Assembly (NCBI GenBank): GCA_013138855.1
Contig: WTBX01000327.1
Span: 1 to 17,994, forward strand
DNA: 17,994 nucleotides
Direction: 5' to 3'
From: Methylococcaceae bacterium
GTDB lineage: Bacteria > Pseudomonadota > Gammaproteobacteria > Methylococcales > Methylomonadaceae
Shown: positions 1-5,436 of the stretch, in pieces
How the letters are laid out: every line of letters begins with the position of its first letter
Position numbering within the stretch: the first letter of the stretch is position 1
Position numbers and translations under genes: made by a program
Notes under the pieces: model-generated
The model's input: only the letters and a program-made list of their open reading frames with translations
The model's database searches: none
What the model was told of the DNA's origin: nothing

Positions 1-63
1 GCGATTGGTATGGAGCGTACGCATTTATACCGTAAACTTCATGCTTTAAAAATCAAACTCTAA
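1..63 (+). CDS. C-terminal end of a Fis-type HTH response regulator (partial)
   Basis: Only the last 20 codons and the TAA stop are in the window, in frame 1. The peptide contains GMERTHLYRKLHALKI, which matches the recognition helix of the Fis-type helix-turn-helix that ends NtrC/NtrX-family sigma-54 activators (typically 'GxxRxxLYRKLKxLGI'). The gene therefore probably encodes a DNA-binding response regulator, with receiver and AAA+ domains upstream of the window; those cannot be seen. The next gene starts 2 bases after this stop, so the two are probably co-transcribed and translationally coupled. The family call rests on this short motif alone. Confidence 0.6.
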   Translation, partial: AIGMERTHLYRKLHALKIKL

Positions 64-65
64 TC

Positions 66-431
66 ATGGCTGTCTTATTATTTAATTTACGCGGTGTTCC
101 CGAAGATGAAGCCTATGAAGTGCGTGATTTATTAAATCATCATGAAATTGATTTTTATGAAACTTCCGCAGGCAATTGGGGGTTTTCTTTACCTGCGCTA
201 TGGCTTAGAGATGAGTCTCAACTTAATGACGCGCAGCAATTGCTTGAAAATTATCAACAGTATCGCTATACCTCACAGCGAGAAGCCTATTTAAAACTAA
301 AGGCCGCAGGCGAGCATAAAACCTTATTTCAATCTTTTTTAGAAAATCCCATGTCGTTTGCTCTTTATTTAGCTGCGATGGGATTAGTTATTTATATATC
401 GATTAAAGTGTTATTTGAGTTTGGTTTATGA
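66..431 (+). CDS. DUF6164-like small membrane-anchored protein
   Basis: This 121-residue protein has a soluble N-terminal part and one hydrophobic segment near the C-terminus (about residues 97-117, SFALYLAAMGLVIYISIKVLF). The opening MAVLLFNLRGVPEDEA, followed by a conserved NWGFSLPALW stretch (about 37-46), resembles the DUF6164 family of proteobacterial proteins, whose function is unknown. It looks like a cytoplasmic domain held to the inner membrane by a C-terminal anchor. The ATG lies 2 bases after the stop of the preceding regulator gene and has no clear Shine-Dalgarno sequence, so translational coupling is likely. A REP hairpin (444-470) follows the stop codon. The family assignment is from memory of the motif; no function can be inferred. 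Confidence 0.7.
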   Translation: MAVLLFNLRGVPEDEAYEVRDLLNHHEIDFYETSAGNWGFSLPALWLRDESQLNDAQQLLENYQQYRYTSQREAYLKLKAAGEHKTLFQSFLENPMSFALYLAAMGLVIYISIKVLFEFGL

Positions 432-443
432 TGGCAAGATTTT

Positions 444-470
444 GGAAACGCGACTTTTAGTCGCGCACGA
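444..470. repeat. Single REP hairpin (REP tail type)
   Basis: The sequence GGAAACGCG continues into CGACT-TTT-AGTCG and ends GCACGA. CGCGACT pairs with AGTCGCG around a short T-rich loop. It is one half of the paired REP units seen at 3881-3987 and 4571-4677 and lies 12 bases after the DUF6164 gene stop. There is no T-tract on either side, so it is a REP rather than a standard terminator, although it could stabilise the 3' end of the mRNA. Confidence 0.75.
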
Positions 471-522
471 TCCGTCACTCACATTATGCAAAAACATTTT
501 ATCTCAAGCAGAGGAAGTTGTT

Positions 523-1404
523 TTATAACTCTGCCAATAATTTAGAAATCATCCCCGATGCTTGAGAGGCATAACCACGGCCAAATAAATTAAGATGATT
601 TAAAATATGATAAAGATTATAAAGTGTTTTTCTAACGTTATAGCCTTCATCTAAAGCCCACTCCTCTTCATAAGCGGCATAAAAATTATGACTATAACCG
701 CCAAATAATTCTGTCATCGCCAAATCAACCTCTCTATCAGCATAATAACAAGCAGGGTCAAATATGACGGGATTGCCTTGCATATCAACCGCAGCATTAC
801 CGCCCCATAAATCACCATGAACTACTGAGGCTTGTGGTTGGTAGTTACTGAAAAATTTTCCAATATTTGCACATAATTTTTCCCCTTGAGATTGTAATTT
901 TCCTCTATGGCCATTTTGTGCTGCAAGTTGTAATTGCTTGGCTAAACGTTGCTGTTGCCAGAATGTGACCCAATCATCATTGCGTTGATTATGCTGCGGA
1001 GTCTTGCCAATAGTGTTGTCGATATGCCAACCATAAAAGGGCTGTTTTTGACGATGTAATTGAGCTAATTGTCGCCCTAAAAGTTTATCTGAGTTTGAAG
1101 AAGACTTTCCTAATGATAAATATTCCAAAACTAAATACGATTGTTGTCCGTTGTTTCCATAAGTAATCACTTCGGGAATTTTTAGGGTTTTAGTTTGAGA
1201 CAGTTCTTTAAGTCCTGCCGCTTCTGCTACAAACATGGCTTCTAATTCAGCATCATTCAATTTGATAAACCAAGAAATATTATTGGCTTTTAAATGATAG
1301 CAATGATTAATATCACCGCCATAAACAGGCGTGAGAGTGATATTTTTTAAGGATTGTCCTGTTTCATTAGCAAGATGTTGAATCAGAAGTTCGTTGTTTT
1401 GCAT
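523..1404 (-). CDS. Fructosamine/ketosamine-3-kinase family protein (YniA-like)
   Basis: This is a 293-residue member of the fructosamine kinase family, within the aminoglycoside-phosphotransferase fold. Family members phosphorylate the C3 hydroxyl of sugars attached to protein lysines, which destabilises the adduct and deglycates the protein; in bacteria the physiological substrate is often uncertain. Visible features are the nucleotide-binding lysine in WFIKLN (K48), a DDWVTFW stretch (143-149), the catalytic loop HGDLWGGN (196-203) and the metal-binding DPACYYADREVDLAM (216-230). The length matches E. coli YniA (about 286). The chosen ATG at 1404 follows AAAGAGAG by about 9 bases; an in-frame GTG at 1428 would overlap that ribosome site and is less likely. 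The gene lies 77 bases downstream of recD on the same strand, so the two may form one unit interrupted by a 59-bp repeat. Confidence 0.9.
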   Translation of the reverse strand: MQNNELLIQHLANETGQSLKNITLTPVYGGDINHCYHLKANNISWFIKLNDAELEAMFVAEAAGLKELSQTKTLKIPEVITYGNNGQQSYLVLEYLSLGKSSSNSDKLLGRQLAQLHRQKQPFYGWHIDNTIGKTPQHNQRNDDWVTFWQQQRLAKQLQLAAQNGHRGKLQSQGEKLCANIGKFFSNYQPQASVVHGDLWGGNAAVDMQGNPVIFDPACYYADREVDLAMTELFGGYSHNFYAAYEEEWALDEGYNVRKTLYNLYHILNHLNLFGRGYASQASGMISKLLAEL

Positions 1405-1429
1405 GATGAATACTCTCTTTGAAATCACT

Positions 1430-1488
1430 GGAGTAAAAAAGCTTTAGCTTTTTACGAGTCTTAGAAAATAGCTAAAGCGTGTTACTCC
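1430..1488. repeat. 59-bp GGAGT...ACTCC palindromic repeat, copy 1
   Basis: The element starts GGAGTAAAAAAGCTTTAGCT and ends with AATAGCTAAAGC...TTACTCC, so it can fold back on itself. The copy at 8171-8229 has the same 59-bp length and shares the ends, AGCTTTAGCT, CGAGT and the TTAGAAAATAGCT core. The last bases of recD, including its TAA stop, lie inside this copy. It separates recD from the kinase gene and could act as an mRNA-processing or partial termination hairpin. Confidence 0.75.
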
Positions 1489-3128
1489 GACATTTTTGCG
1501 ACTAAACCGCCATAACGTTCTACTTTTTGTTTAACCGAATTAATAAATACCATTTGTTCAGCAACAATTTTTACCGTTTTCTTAGCACGAGTAATGCCCG
1601 TATAAATCAATTCTTTAGTCAATACAGGGTTCATAGTATCAGGTAATGCAATCAATACTTCGGTAAATTCCGAACCCTGACTTTTATGAATCGTCATCGC
1701 AAACACGGTTTCGCAAGCTGGCAAGCGACTCGGTAAAATCTTTTTAACCGTACCATCAGGCGATAAAAAACACACCATTAATTTGCCTCTTTGAGTATCG
1801 TCGGCAAGACACAAACCTATATCACCGTTATACAATTGCGTCGCGGCATTATTCTCAGTAATCATAATCGGCCTACCGTTATACCAGTGTCCTGATAACC
1901 CCAGCTTTTTCTCGACTAAATGATTGATTTCATTAATGCCATTATGACCATTACGATTAGAACACAATACTTGAAATTCATTAAACGCGGCAAACACCGT
2001 TTCAAAATCAGCGTGTTGTTGAATGTGTTCTAAATAGCCTCGCTGCTTTTCCGCAACATAATCAATCAAATTTGATTCTAATAAACTGATGATTTCGCTA
2101 TCGGTTTGTAATAATTGCCAAGCTTGAAAACCTTGTTGTTGATTCACTGCCACCGCTAATTCTTTAATAATGCCGCCAAAACGATGAGATTTTAACAACT
2201 CAATCGTATGATCTTTTAAAGAGCTAGTTAAATCTGCCAATACTGAACCTGACTCCACCGAAGCCAATTGATCTTTATCACCCAATAAAATTAATCGCGC
2301 CCCTGTTTTTAAGGCATCGACTAATTTACTCATTAACGCTAAATCCACCATCGAGGCTTCATCAATCACCACCACATCATAAGGCAAAGGATTGTCGGCA
2401 TGATGTTTAAAATAAGGCGAAGGGGGCTGTGCGCCTAATAAACGATGCAAAGTGCTGACATTTTCAGGAATATGTTGTTTAACGTCCTCACTGCAATCTA
2501 AGCGTTGTTTACTGCCGCCAATAGACTCTTGTAAACGCATTGCCGCTTTTCCTGTGGGTGCGGCTAAAGCAATATGTAAAGGAGTCTCCGCTAATTCTTG
2601 CAATAAGGCTAAAACTTTAACGACGGTGGTCGTTTTTCCAGTTCCAGGCCCGCCTGTGACAATTGCAAAGGCTTTACTAACCGATATTTTTGCAGCCTCT
2701 CGTTGCCAATCTATTTCATTCTCTAAAGGGGGGAAATAACGGTTTAAAGCGGTTTCTAAATCATCAAGTTGATAATCAATCGCTAATAATTCTTTCAGCT
2801 GCATGGCTAAACGACTTTCATAAAACCAGTAGCGATGGGTATATAAACAGCCTTGTTGAATAATTAAAGGTTGTGCTGGTTGGTTTATATCAGCGTTTAA
2901 ATCTACGGCTAAGGCTAATCCAGAATTTAAAATCAACGGCTGTTCTGTTTGATTAAGCTGTATGCAGCTATGCCCTTGAGATTGCTCAAAAGAAAGCCTT
3001 GCAACTAATGCAGTGAATGGTGGTTTTTGTTCATCAGTTAAAGCACTACGCTGGCTTAGAAATTCAGCAAAGGCTAAATCTAAGCGGCTGAAAGGGAGGG
3101 TGTTTGAATCTGGTTTATTTGCTGACAT
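1482..3128 (-). CDS. recD: Exodeoxyribonuclease V alpha subunit RecD
   Basis: RecD is the 5'-3' helicase motor of the RecBCD complex, which resects double-strand breaks and loads RecA. The 548-residue protein shows the N-terminal RecD domain (about 1-140), Walker A GGPGTGKTT (159-167), a PTGKAA motif (191-196), Walker B DEASMVD (256-262), GDKDQLASVESGSVLADL (283-300), and in the C-terminal 2A domain HKSQGSEF (481-488) and YTGITRAKK (509-517). E. coli RecD has about 608 residues, so this one is a little short but has every helicase motif. The ATG follows AGAGAAA at about 8 bases. recB and recC are not in the window: the upstream neighbour is a toxin-antitoxin operon on the other strand. A standalone RecD2-type helicase was considered, but the length and the DEASMVD motif fit the RecBCD type better. 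The stop codon lies inside a 59-bp repeat. Confidence 0.95.
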   Translation of the reverse strand: MSANKPDSNTLPFSRLDLAFAEFLSQRSALTDEQKPPFTALVARLSFEQSQGHSCIQLNQTEQPLILNSGLALAVDLNADINQPAQPLIIQQGCLYTHRYWFYESRLAMQLKELLAIDYQLDDLETALNRYFPPLENEIDWQREAAKISVSKAFAIVTGGPGTGKTTTVVKVLALLQELAETPLHIALAAPTGKAAMRLQESIGGSKQRLDCSEDVKQHIPENVSTLHRLLGAQPPSPYFKHHADNPLPYDVVVIDEASMVDLALMSKLVDALKTGARLILLGDKDQLASVESGSVLADLTSSLKDHTIELLKSHRFGGIIKELAVAVNQQQGFQAWQLLQTDSEIISLLESNLIDYVAEKQRGYLEHIQQHADFETVFAAFNEFQVLCSNRNGHNGINEINHLVEKKLGLSGHWYNGRPIMITENNAATQLYNGDIGLCLADDTQRGKLMVCFLSPDGTVKKILPSRLPACETVFAMTIHKSQGSEFTEVLIALPDTMNPVLTKELIYTGITRAKKTVKIVAEQMVFINSVKQKVERYGGLVAKMSE

Positions 3129-3140
3129 AATAATTTCTCT

Positions 3141-3218
3141 ATGCGATTTTAATCGCGCATGATGCTGAAAGTGTCATTTTAATGTGGGGTATTATTTGAT
3201 TTCCTGCGCGACTAAGTA
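3141..3218. repeat. Degenerate REP pair upstream of recD
   Basis: GCGATTTTAATCGCGCATGA resembles a REP head, and ATTATTTGATTTCCTGCGCG followed by ACTA resembles the spacer and tail of the intact units (TTATTTGATTTCGTGCGCGA at 4761-4780). The hairpins are partly eroded. It lies just upstream of the recD start, inside the likely recD leader. Confidence 0.5.
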
Positions 3219-3316
3219 CTCGATCAAAAGTCTTTTAACATTTCTATAAACCTTCTACAAGATAGCAAAATGTTAAATAGAATACTTTATGCTTTTGTTA
3301 TATGGAGCTACAATAC

Positions 3317-3334
3317 TGTACATTATTATGTACA
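3317..3334. promoter_or_regulatory. YefM-type operator: two TGTACA boxes
   Basis: TGTACA occurs at 3317-3322 and 3329-3334, with centres 12 bp apart, immediately upstream of the antitoxin gene. In E. coli the YefM antitoxin and YefM-YoeB complex bind paired palindromes with TGTACA cores at the same 12-bp centre-to-centre spacing, so the operon is expected to be autorepressed. The core promoter probably overlaps; a TACAAT (3310-3315) and a TTGTTA (3295-3300) are nearby but do not form a convincing -35/-10 pair. Confidence 0.8.
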
Positions 3335-3352
3335 CATACTTAAAGGATTACA

Positions 3353-3604
3353 ATGGATGCTATAAGTTATACTGCCGCTCGTGCAAATTTATCCAAAACG
3401 ATGGAGCAGGTTTGCAATGACCATGCACCTGTTATTATTACCAGAAAACGTGAATCTCCCGTTGTGATGATGTCTTTAGAAGATTACCAAGCAATGGAAG
3501 AAACAACGTATTTACTTCGCTCACCTGCCAATGCTAGAAATTTACTCGAATCAATTGCCGAACTCGAAGCGGGTAATGGTATTAAAAAAGAGCTTATTGA
3601 ATGA
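3353..3604 (+). CDS. yefM: YefM-type antitoxin (Phd/YefM family)
   Basis: This 83-residue antitoxin neutralises the downstream YoeB toxin and represses the operon. The N-terminal DNA-binding Phd/YefM domain is recognisable from ISYTAARANLSKTMEQV (about 4-20), ITRKRESPVVMMSLEDYQAM (29-48) and the turn into ETTYLLRSPANARNLLESI (50-68). The acidic C-terminal tail (about 65-83) corresponds to the toxin-binding part, which in E. coli is intrinsically disordered until bound. The length is typical of YefM. The ATG at 3353 follows AAAGGA at about 8 bases. Its TGA stop overlaps the toxin ATG (ATGA), the usual translational coupling in this operon, and an operator with two TGTACA boxes lies 19 bases upstream. 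Confidence 0.95.
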   Translation: MDAISYTAARANLSKTMEQVCNDHAPVIITRKRESPVVMMSLEDYQAMEETTYLLRSPANARNLLESIAELEAGNGIKKELIE

Positions 3605-3858
3605 ATCTCACTTTTTCATCTAAAGCTTGGGATAGTTATTTATATTGGCAAAAAACAGATAAAGCGATTTTAAAACGGATTAATACACTCATCAATGACA
3701 TTCAACGGAATCCTTATGAAGGCGTTGGCAAACCTGAGTCTTTAAAGCATAGTTTGTCGGGTTATTGGTCGAGACGTATCAATGATGAACATAGAATAGT
3801 GTATAAAATAATTGATGATGATAATATTTTAATCGCCCAACTTCGTTATCACTATTAA
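3601..3858 (+). CDS. yoeB: YoeB ribosome-dependent mRNA interferase toxin
   Basis: This 85-residue protein is a RelE-superfamily toxin that cleaves mRNA in the ribosomal A site when freed from YefM. It aligns along its whole length with E. coli YoeB (84 residues): SKAWDSYLYWQKTDKAILKR (7-26), GKPESLKH (43-50), LSGYWSRRINDEHRIVY (52-68) and the terminal RYHY. The residues reported to act in catalysis are all present: E46, R65 and the terminal His-Tyr (H84, Y85), plus K49. The toxin should therefore be active. It starts within the antitoxin stop codon. A REP unit begins 22 bases after the stop. Confidence 0.96.
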   Translation: MNLTFSSKAWDSYLYWQKTDKAILKRINTLINDIQRNPYEGVGKPESLKHSLSGYWSRRINDEHRIVYKIIDDDNILIAQLRYHY

Positions 3859-3880
3859 AACACCATTATTACATTACCGT

Positions 3881-3987
3881 GGAGACGCGACTTCTAGTCG
3901 CGCACGAGGCTGCAAGCCTCGTGCTTAATAATTATTGTTTATTTTAGTTATTTTTTGGGTTTCGTGCGCGACTGAAGTCGCGTTTCC
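3881..3987. repeat. Paired REP unit (BIME) at the 3' end of the RAYT gene
   Basis: The 107-bp unit has three hairpins. CGCGACT-TCT-AGTCGCG (about 3886-3902) is followed by GCACGAGGCT-GCA-AGCCTCGTGC (10-bp perfect stem), an AT-rich spacer, and CGCGACT-GA-AGTCGCG (about 3967-3982). The whole runs from GGAG to TTTCC. The tail hairpin and part of the spacer overlap the end of the transposase gene on the - strand. Confidence 0.85.
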
Positions 3988-4520
3988 ATGTTGTCATAAA
4001 GTCCATAAAACCGTTCATCGGCATCCTTCAATTTTGCTTTAAGGGCATTATTTTCAATATATCCATAAGCCATACGAAAATGCCGTTCGTCAGTTATCTT
4101 TTTATCATAATAATCTTTTTGCCAGAATGTTCCTTTTTTTCCTAACGCTTCATTCAAAAATATTGCAGATTTACCTTTTACTTTTTGCATAATCACGCTT
4201 AATTCTTGTTTTTGGGTAAAGAGGAGGTGTACATGATTTGGCATGATGCTAAAGGCGATTAAATCATAGAATTCTGATTCAAGTTCTTTTAGGTAGCTGG
4301 CTAATAGTTTGATTTTATCAGCGTTAAGATAAGCTCCTTTTGGTGATTTATCTACATATTGGTCAATTTGCCATTGCTTTTTAGATATTTCAATATTGGA
4401 ATTGATAAGTTTTTTTAAGAAATCATCTAAACTATCTTGAGTTCTAAACGTTACAAATTGAACTGCGTTTAGTTCGCTGTGATGATGTAGGTGTTTAAAA
4501 AATTTCATCGGCTTTGGCAT
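3948..4520 (-). CDS. REP-associated tyrosine transposase (RAYT, Y1/HUH family)
   Basis: RAYTs are domesticated IS200/IS605-like single-strand nucleases that recognise and probably spread REP hairpins. The 190-residue protein has a QFVTFRT strand near the N-terminus (21-27), the HUH motif HVH in SIMPNHVHLLF (91-101), and FWQKDYYDKKITDERHF (132-148), which holds the candidate nucleophilic tyrosine (Y137 or Y138), followed by YIENNALKAKL (154-164). All catalytic elements are present. The gene is flanked by REP units. The last 13 residues, METRLQSRTKPKK, and the stop are read from a REP tail. Another REP tail (4526-4554) ends only 6 bases upstream of the ATG, leaving no normal ribosome site; the internal ATG at M5 is an alternative start. 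Expression may depend on folding of that hairpin. Confidence 0.9.
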   Translation of the reverse strand: MPKPMKFFKHLHHHSELNAVQFVTFRTQDSLDDFLKKLINSNIEISKKQWQIDQYVDKSPKGAYLNADKIKLLASYLKELESEFYDLIAFSIMPNHVHLLFTQKQELSVIMQKVKGKSAIFLNEALGKKGTFWQKDYYDKKITDERHFRMAYGYIENNALKAKLKDADERFYGLYDNMETRLQSRTKPKK

Positions 4521-4525
4521 TGGGG

Positions 4526-4554
4526 TTTCGGGCGCGACTGGAAGTCGCGTTTCC
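4526..4554. repeat. REP tail hairpin abutting the RAYT start codon
   Basis: TTTCGGGCGCGACTGGAAGT followed by CGCGTTTCC is the same tail found at 3961-3987, with one extra base in the loop. On the RAYT strand it occupies the place where a ribosome-binding site should be. Together with the 3' copy it leaves the RAYT body between two direct copies of the tail. Confidence 0.8.
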
Positions 4555-4570
4555 GTGAAGCCGCGACTTT

Positions 4571-4790
4571 GGAGGCGCGACTTCTAGTCGCGCACGAGGC
4601 TGCAAGCTTCGTACTTAGTAATTACTGTTTATTTGGCTTGTTATTTAATTTCGGGCGCGACTGGAAGTCGCGTTTCCGTGAAACGGCTTTGGAGGCGTGA
4701 CTTCTAGTCGCGCACGAGGCTGCAAGCCTCGTGCTTAGTAATTATTGTTTATTTGGGTTGTTATTTGATTTCGTGCGCGACTGAAGTTGT
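4571..4790. repeat. Tandem REP/BIME array, two units with a 120-bp period
   Basis: One complete unit (4571-4677, GGAGG to TTTCC) and a second beginning at 4691 repeat with a 120-bp period. Each has the CGCGACTTCTAGTCGCG head, the GCACGAGGCT...CGTGC second hairpin, the TTAGTAATTA/TTATTGTTTATTTGG spacer and a CGCGACT...AGTCGCG tail. The second hairpin of unit 1 has two changes (AGCTTCGTAC), and the tail of unit 2 decays after GCGCGACTGAAGT. Both units have the same orientation as the copy at 3881-3987. Confidence 0.85.
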
Positions 4791-4820
4791 GTAGTGTATT
4801 TGAGTTTTTAAGGCTTCAGC

Positions 4821-4935
4821 CTACTCGGCTATATTTAAATGAGAATCTTTACGCTTTTCTAATAAAATTATTTTATCATCTATACATGATTTACCATCTA
4901 AAATTTGATAAATATCATCAAACCCATTTAATAAT
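4821..4935 (-). pseudogene. Possible decayed coding remnant
   Basis: On the - strand an open stretch of about 37 codons ends at a TAG (4821-4823). It reads NGFDDIYQILDGKSCIDDK and then IILLEKRKDSHLNIAE, which looks protein-like. It has no start codon, and a stop lies just upstream in frame. On the far side of the palindromic element at 4961-5084 the same strand is open again over about 5085-5195. This may be the wreck of a gene split by that element. I do not recognise the family. Confidence 0.25.
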
Positions 4936-4960
4936 TAAAATTCATCATCTTTAAAACATT

Positions 4961-5084
4961 GGCTACCAACTTAACACGGGACACAAGGACTGGCATCTAC
5001 CCTAGAGAACTTTGTTCCCTAGGGTAGATGCCAGTCCTGAGCTTTAAAATTTAAACAATGCTGTCCCGCTTTAAGTTGGTAGCC
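4961..5084. mobile_element. 124-bp nested palindromic element (MITE-like)
   Basis: The outer 23-bp arms begin GGCTACCAACTTAA and end GGGACA; the right arm (5062-5084) is their reverse complement with 2 mismatches. Nested inside at 4986-5038 is a second inverted repeat with 25-bp arms (24 of 25 paired), AGGACTGGCATCTACCCTAG and so on, around a TTT loop. No convincing target-site duplication is seen. Terminal inverted repeats with no coding capacity suggest a non-autonomous element. Confidence 0.65.
4986..5038. repeat. AGGACTGGCA hairpin family, copy 1
   Basis: The 25-bp arms AGGACTGGCATCTACCCTAG...GAAC and GTTCCCTAGGGTAGATGCCA...GTCCT pair at 24 of 25 positions around a TTT loop. The outer AGGACTGGCA box recurs at 10087-10134, 10273-10319 and 13645-13697, whereas the inner stem sequence is specific to this copy. 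Confidence 0.75.
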
Positions 5085-5282
5085 ATAAAGTCTGACATAG
5101 AGTAGATTTTTATTTTTAATAAAATACAAATAACGAACAACATTATCCGTTAATTTATTTAAAATAACTATAAATAAAATTGAGTAGGGCGTAGGTTGCT
5201 GATAAAGTCTAAATCAAAGAGTCAGATTACTTAATAAATTGCTAATTTTAAACTATCAATATTTCGGAATACTTTTACAGCC

Positions 5283-5354
5283 GCTTTAGCTATTGTTGTG
5301 GCAGAATTAAAACACCCCCTTTAAACTCGCCAATAGCTAAAGCTATTGAACTCC
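5283..5354. repeat. 59-bp repeat family, partial copy 2, plus local inverted repeat
   Basis: On the - strand, 5354-5320 reads GGAGTTCAATAGCTTTAGCT and continues TATTGGCGAGTTTAAAG, matching the first half of the copy at 8171-8229 and then diverging. GCTTTAGCTATTG (5283-5295) and CAATAGCTAAAGC (5331-5343) form a perfect 13-bp inverted repeat. The rest of the gene-free stretch between 5085 and 5283 shows nothing recognisable beyond the weak open frame noted for the remnant at 4821-4935. Confidence 0.6.
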
Positions 5355-5370
5355 GTCTACTGATTAGGCA

Positions 5371-5408
5371 AAAAAAAACCTGTCAGGTCTTAAAGACCTG
5401 ACAGGTTT
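5371..5408 (-). terminator. Rho-independent terminator of fusA
   Basis: A perfect 15-bp stem (AAACCTGTCAGGTCT at 5376-5390 with AGACCTGACAGGTTT at 5394-5408) encloses a 3-base loop. On the - strand it is followed by a run of eight T (complement of 5371-5378). It lies 28 bases past the fusA stop, as expected for an intrinsic terminator. Confidence 0.9.
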
Positions 5409-5436
5409 AATTTTAAGCGTTAAAACCTACGCGGTT

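Noticed and set aside
2452..2739. 95-codon + strand frame inside recD
   Set aside because: Fully antisense to the conserved helicase motifs of recD, with no recognisable domain; a shadow frame.
4491..4700. 69-codon + strand frame containing a repeated RDWKSRFRE peptide
   Set aside because: It overlaps the RAYT start antisense and consists mostly of translated REP units; the repeated peptide is simply the repeat read in one frame.
3881..4790. Regularly spaced repeats that might suggest a CRISPR array
   Set aside because: The 120-bp period, the internal hairpins, the near-identity of the sequence between hairpins and the adjacent RAYT fit REP/BIME units; there are no unique spacers and no cas genes.
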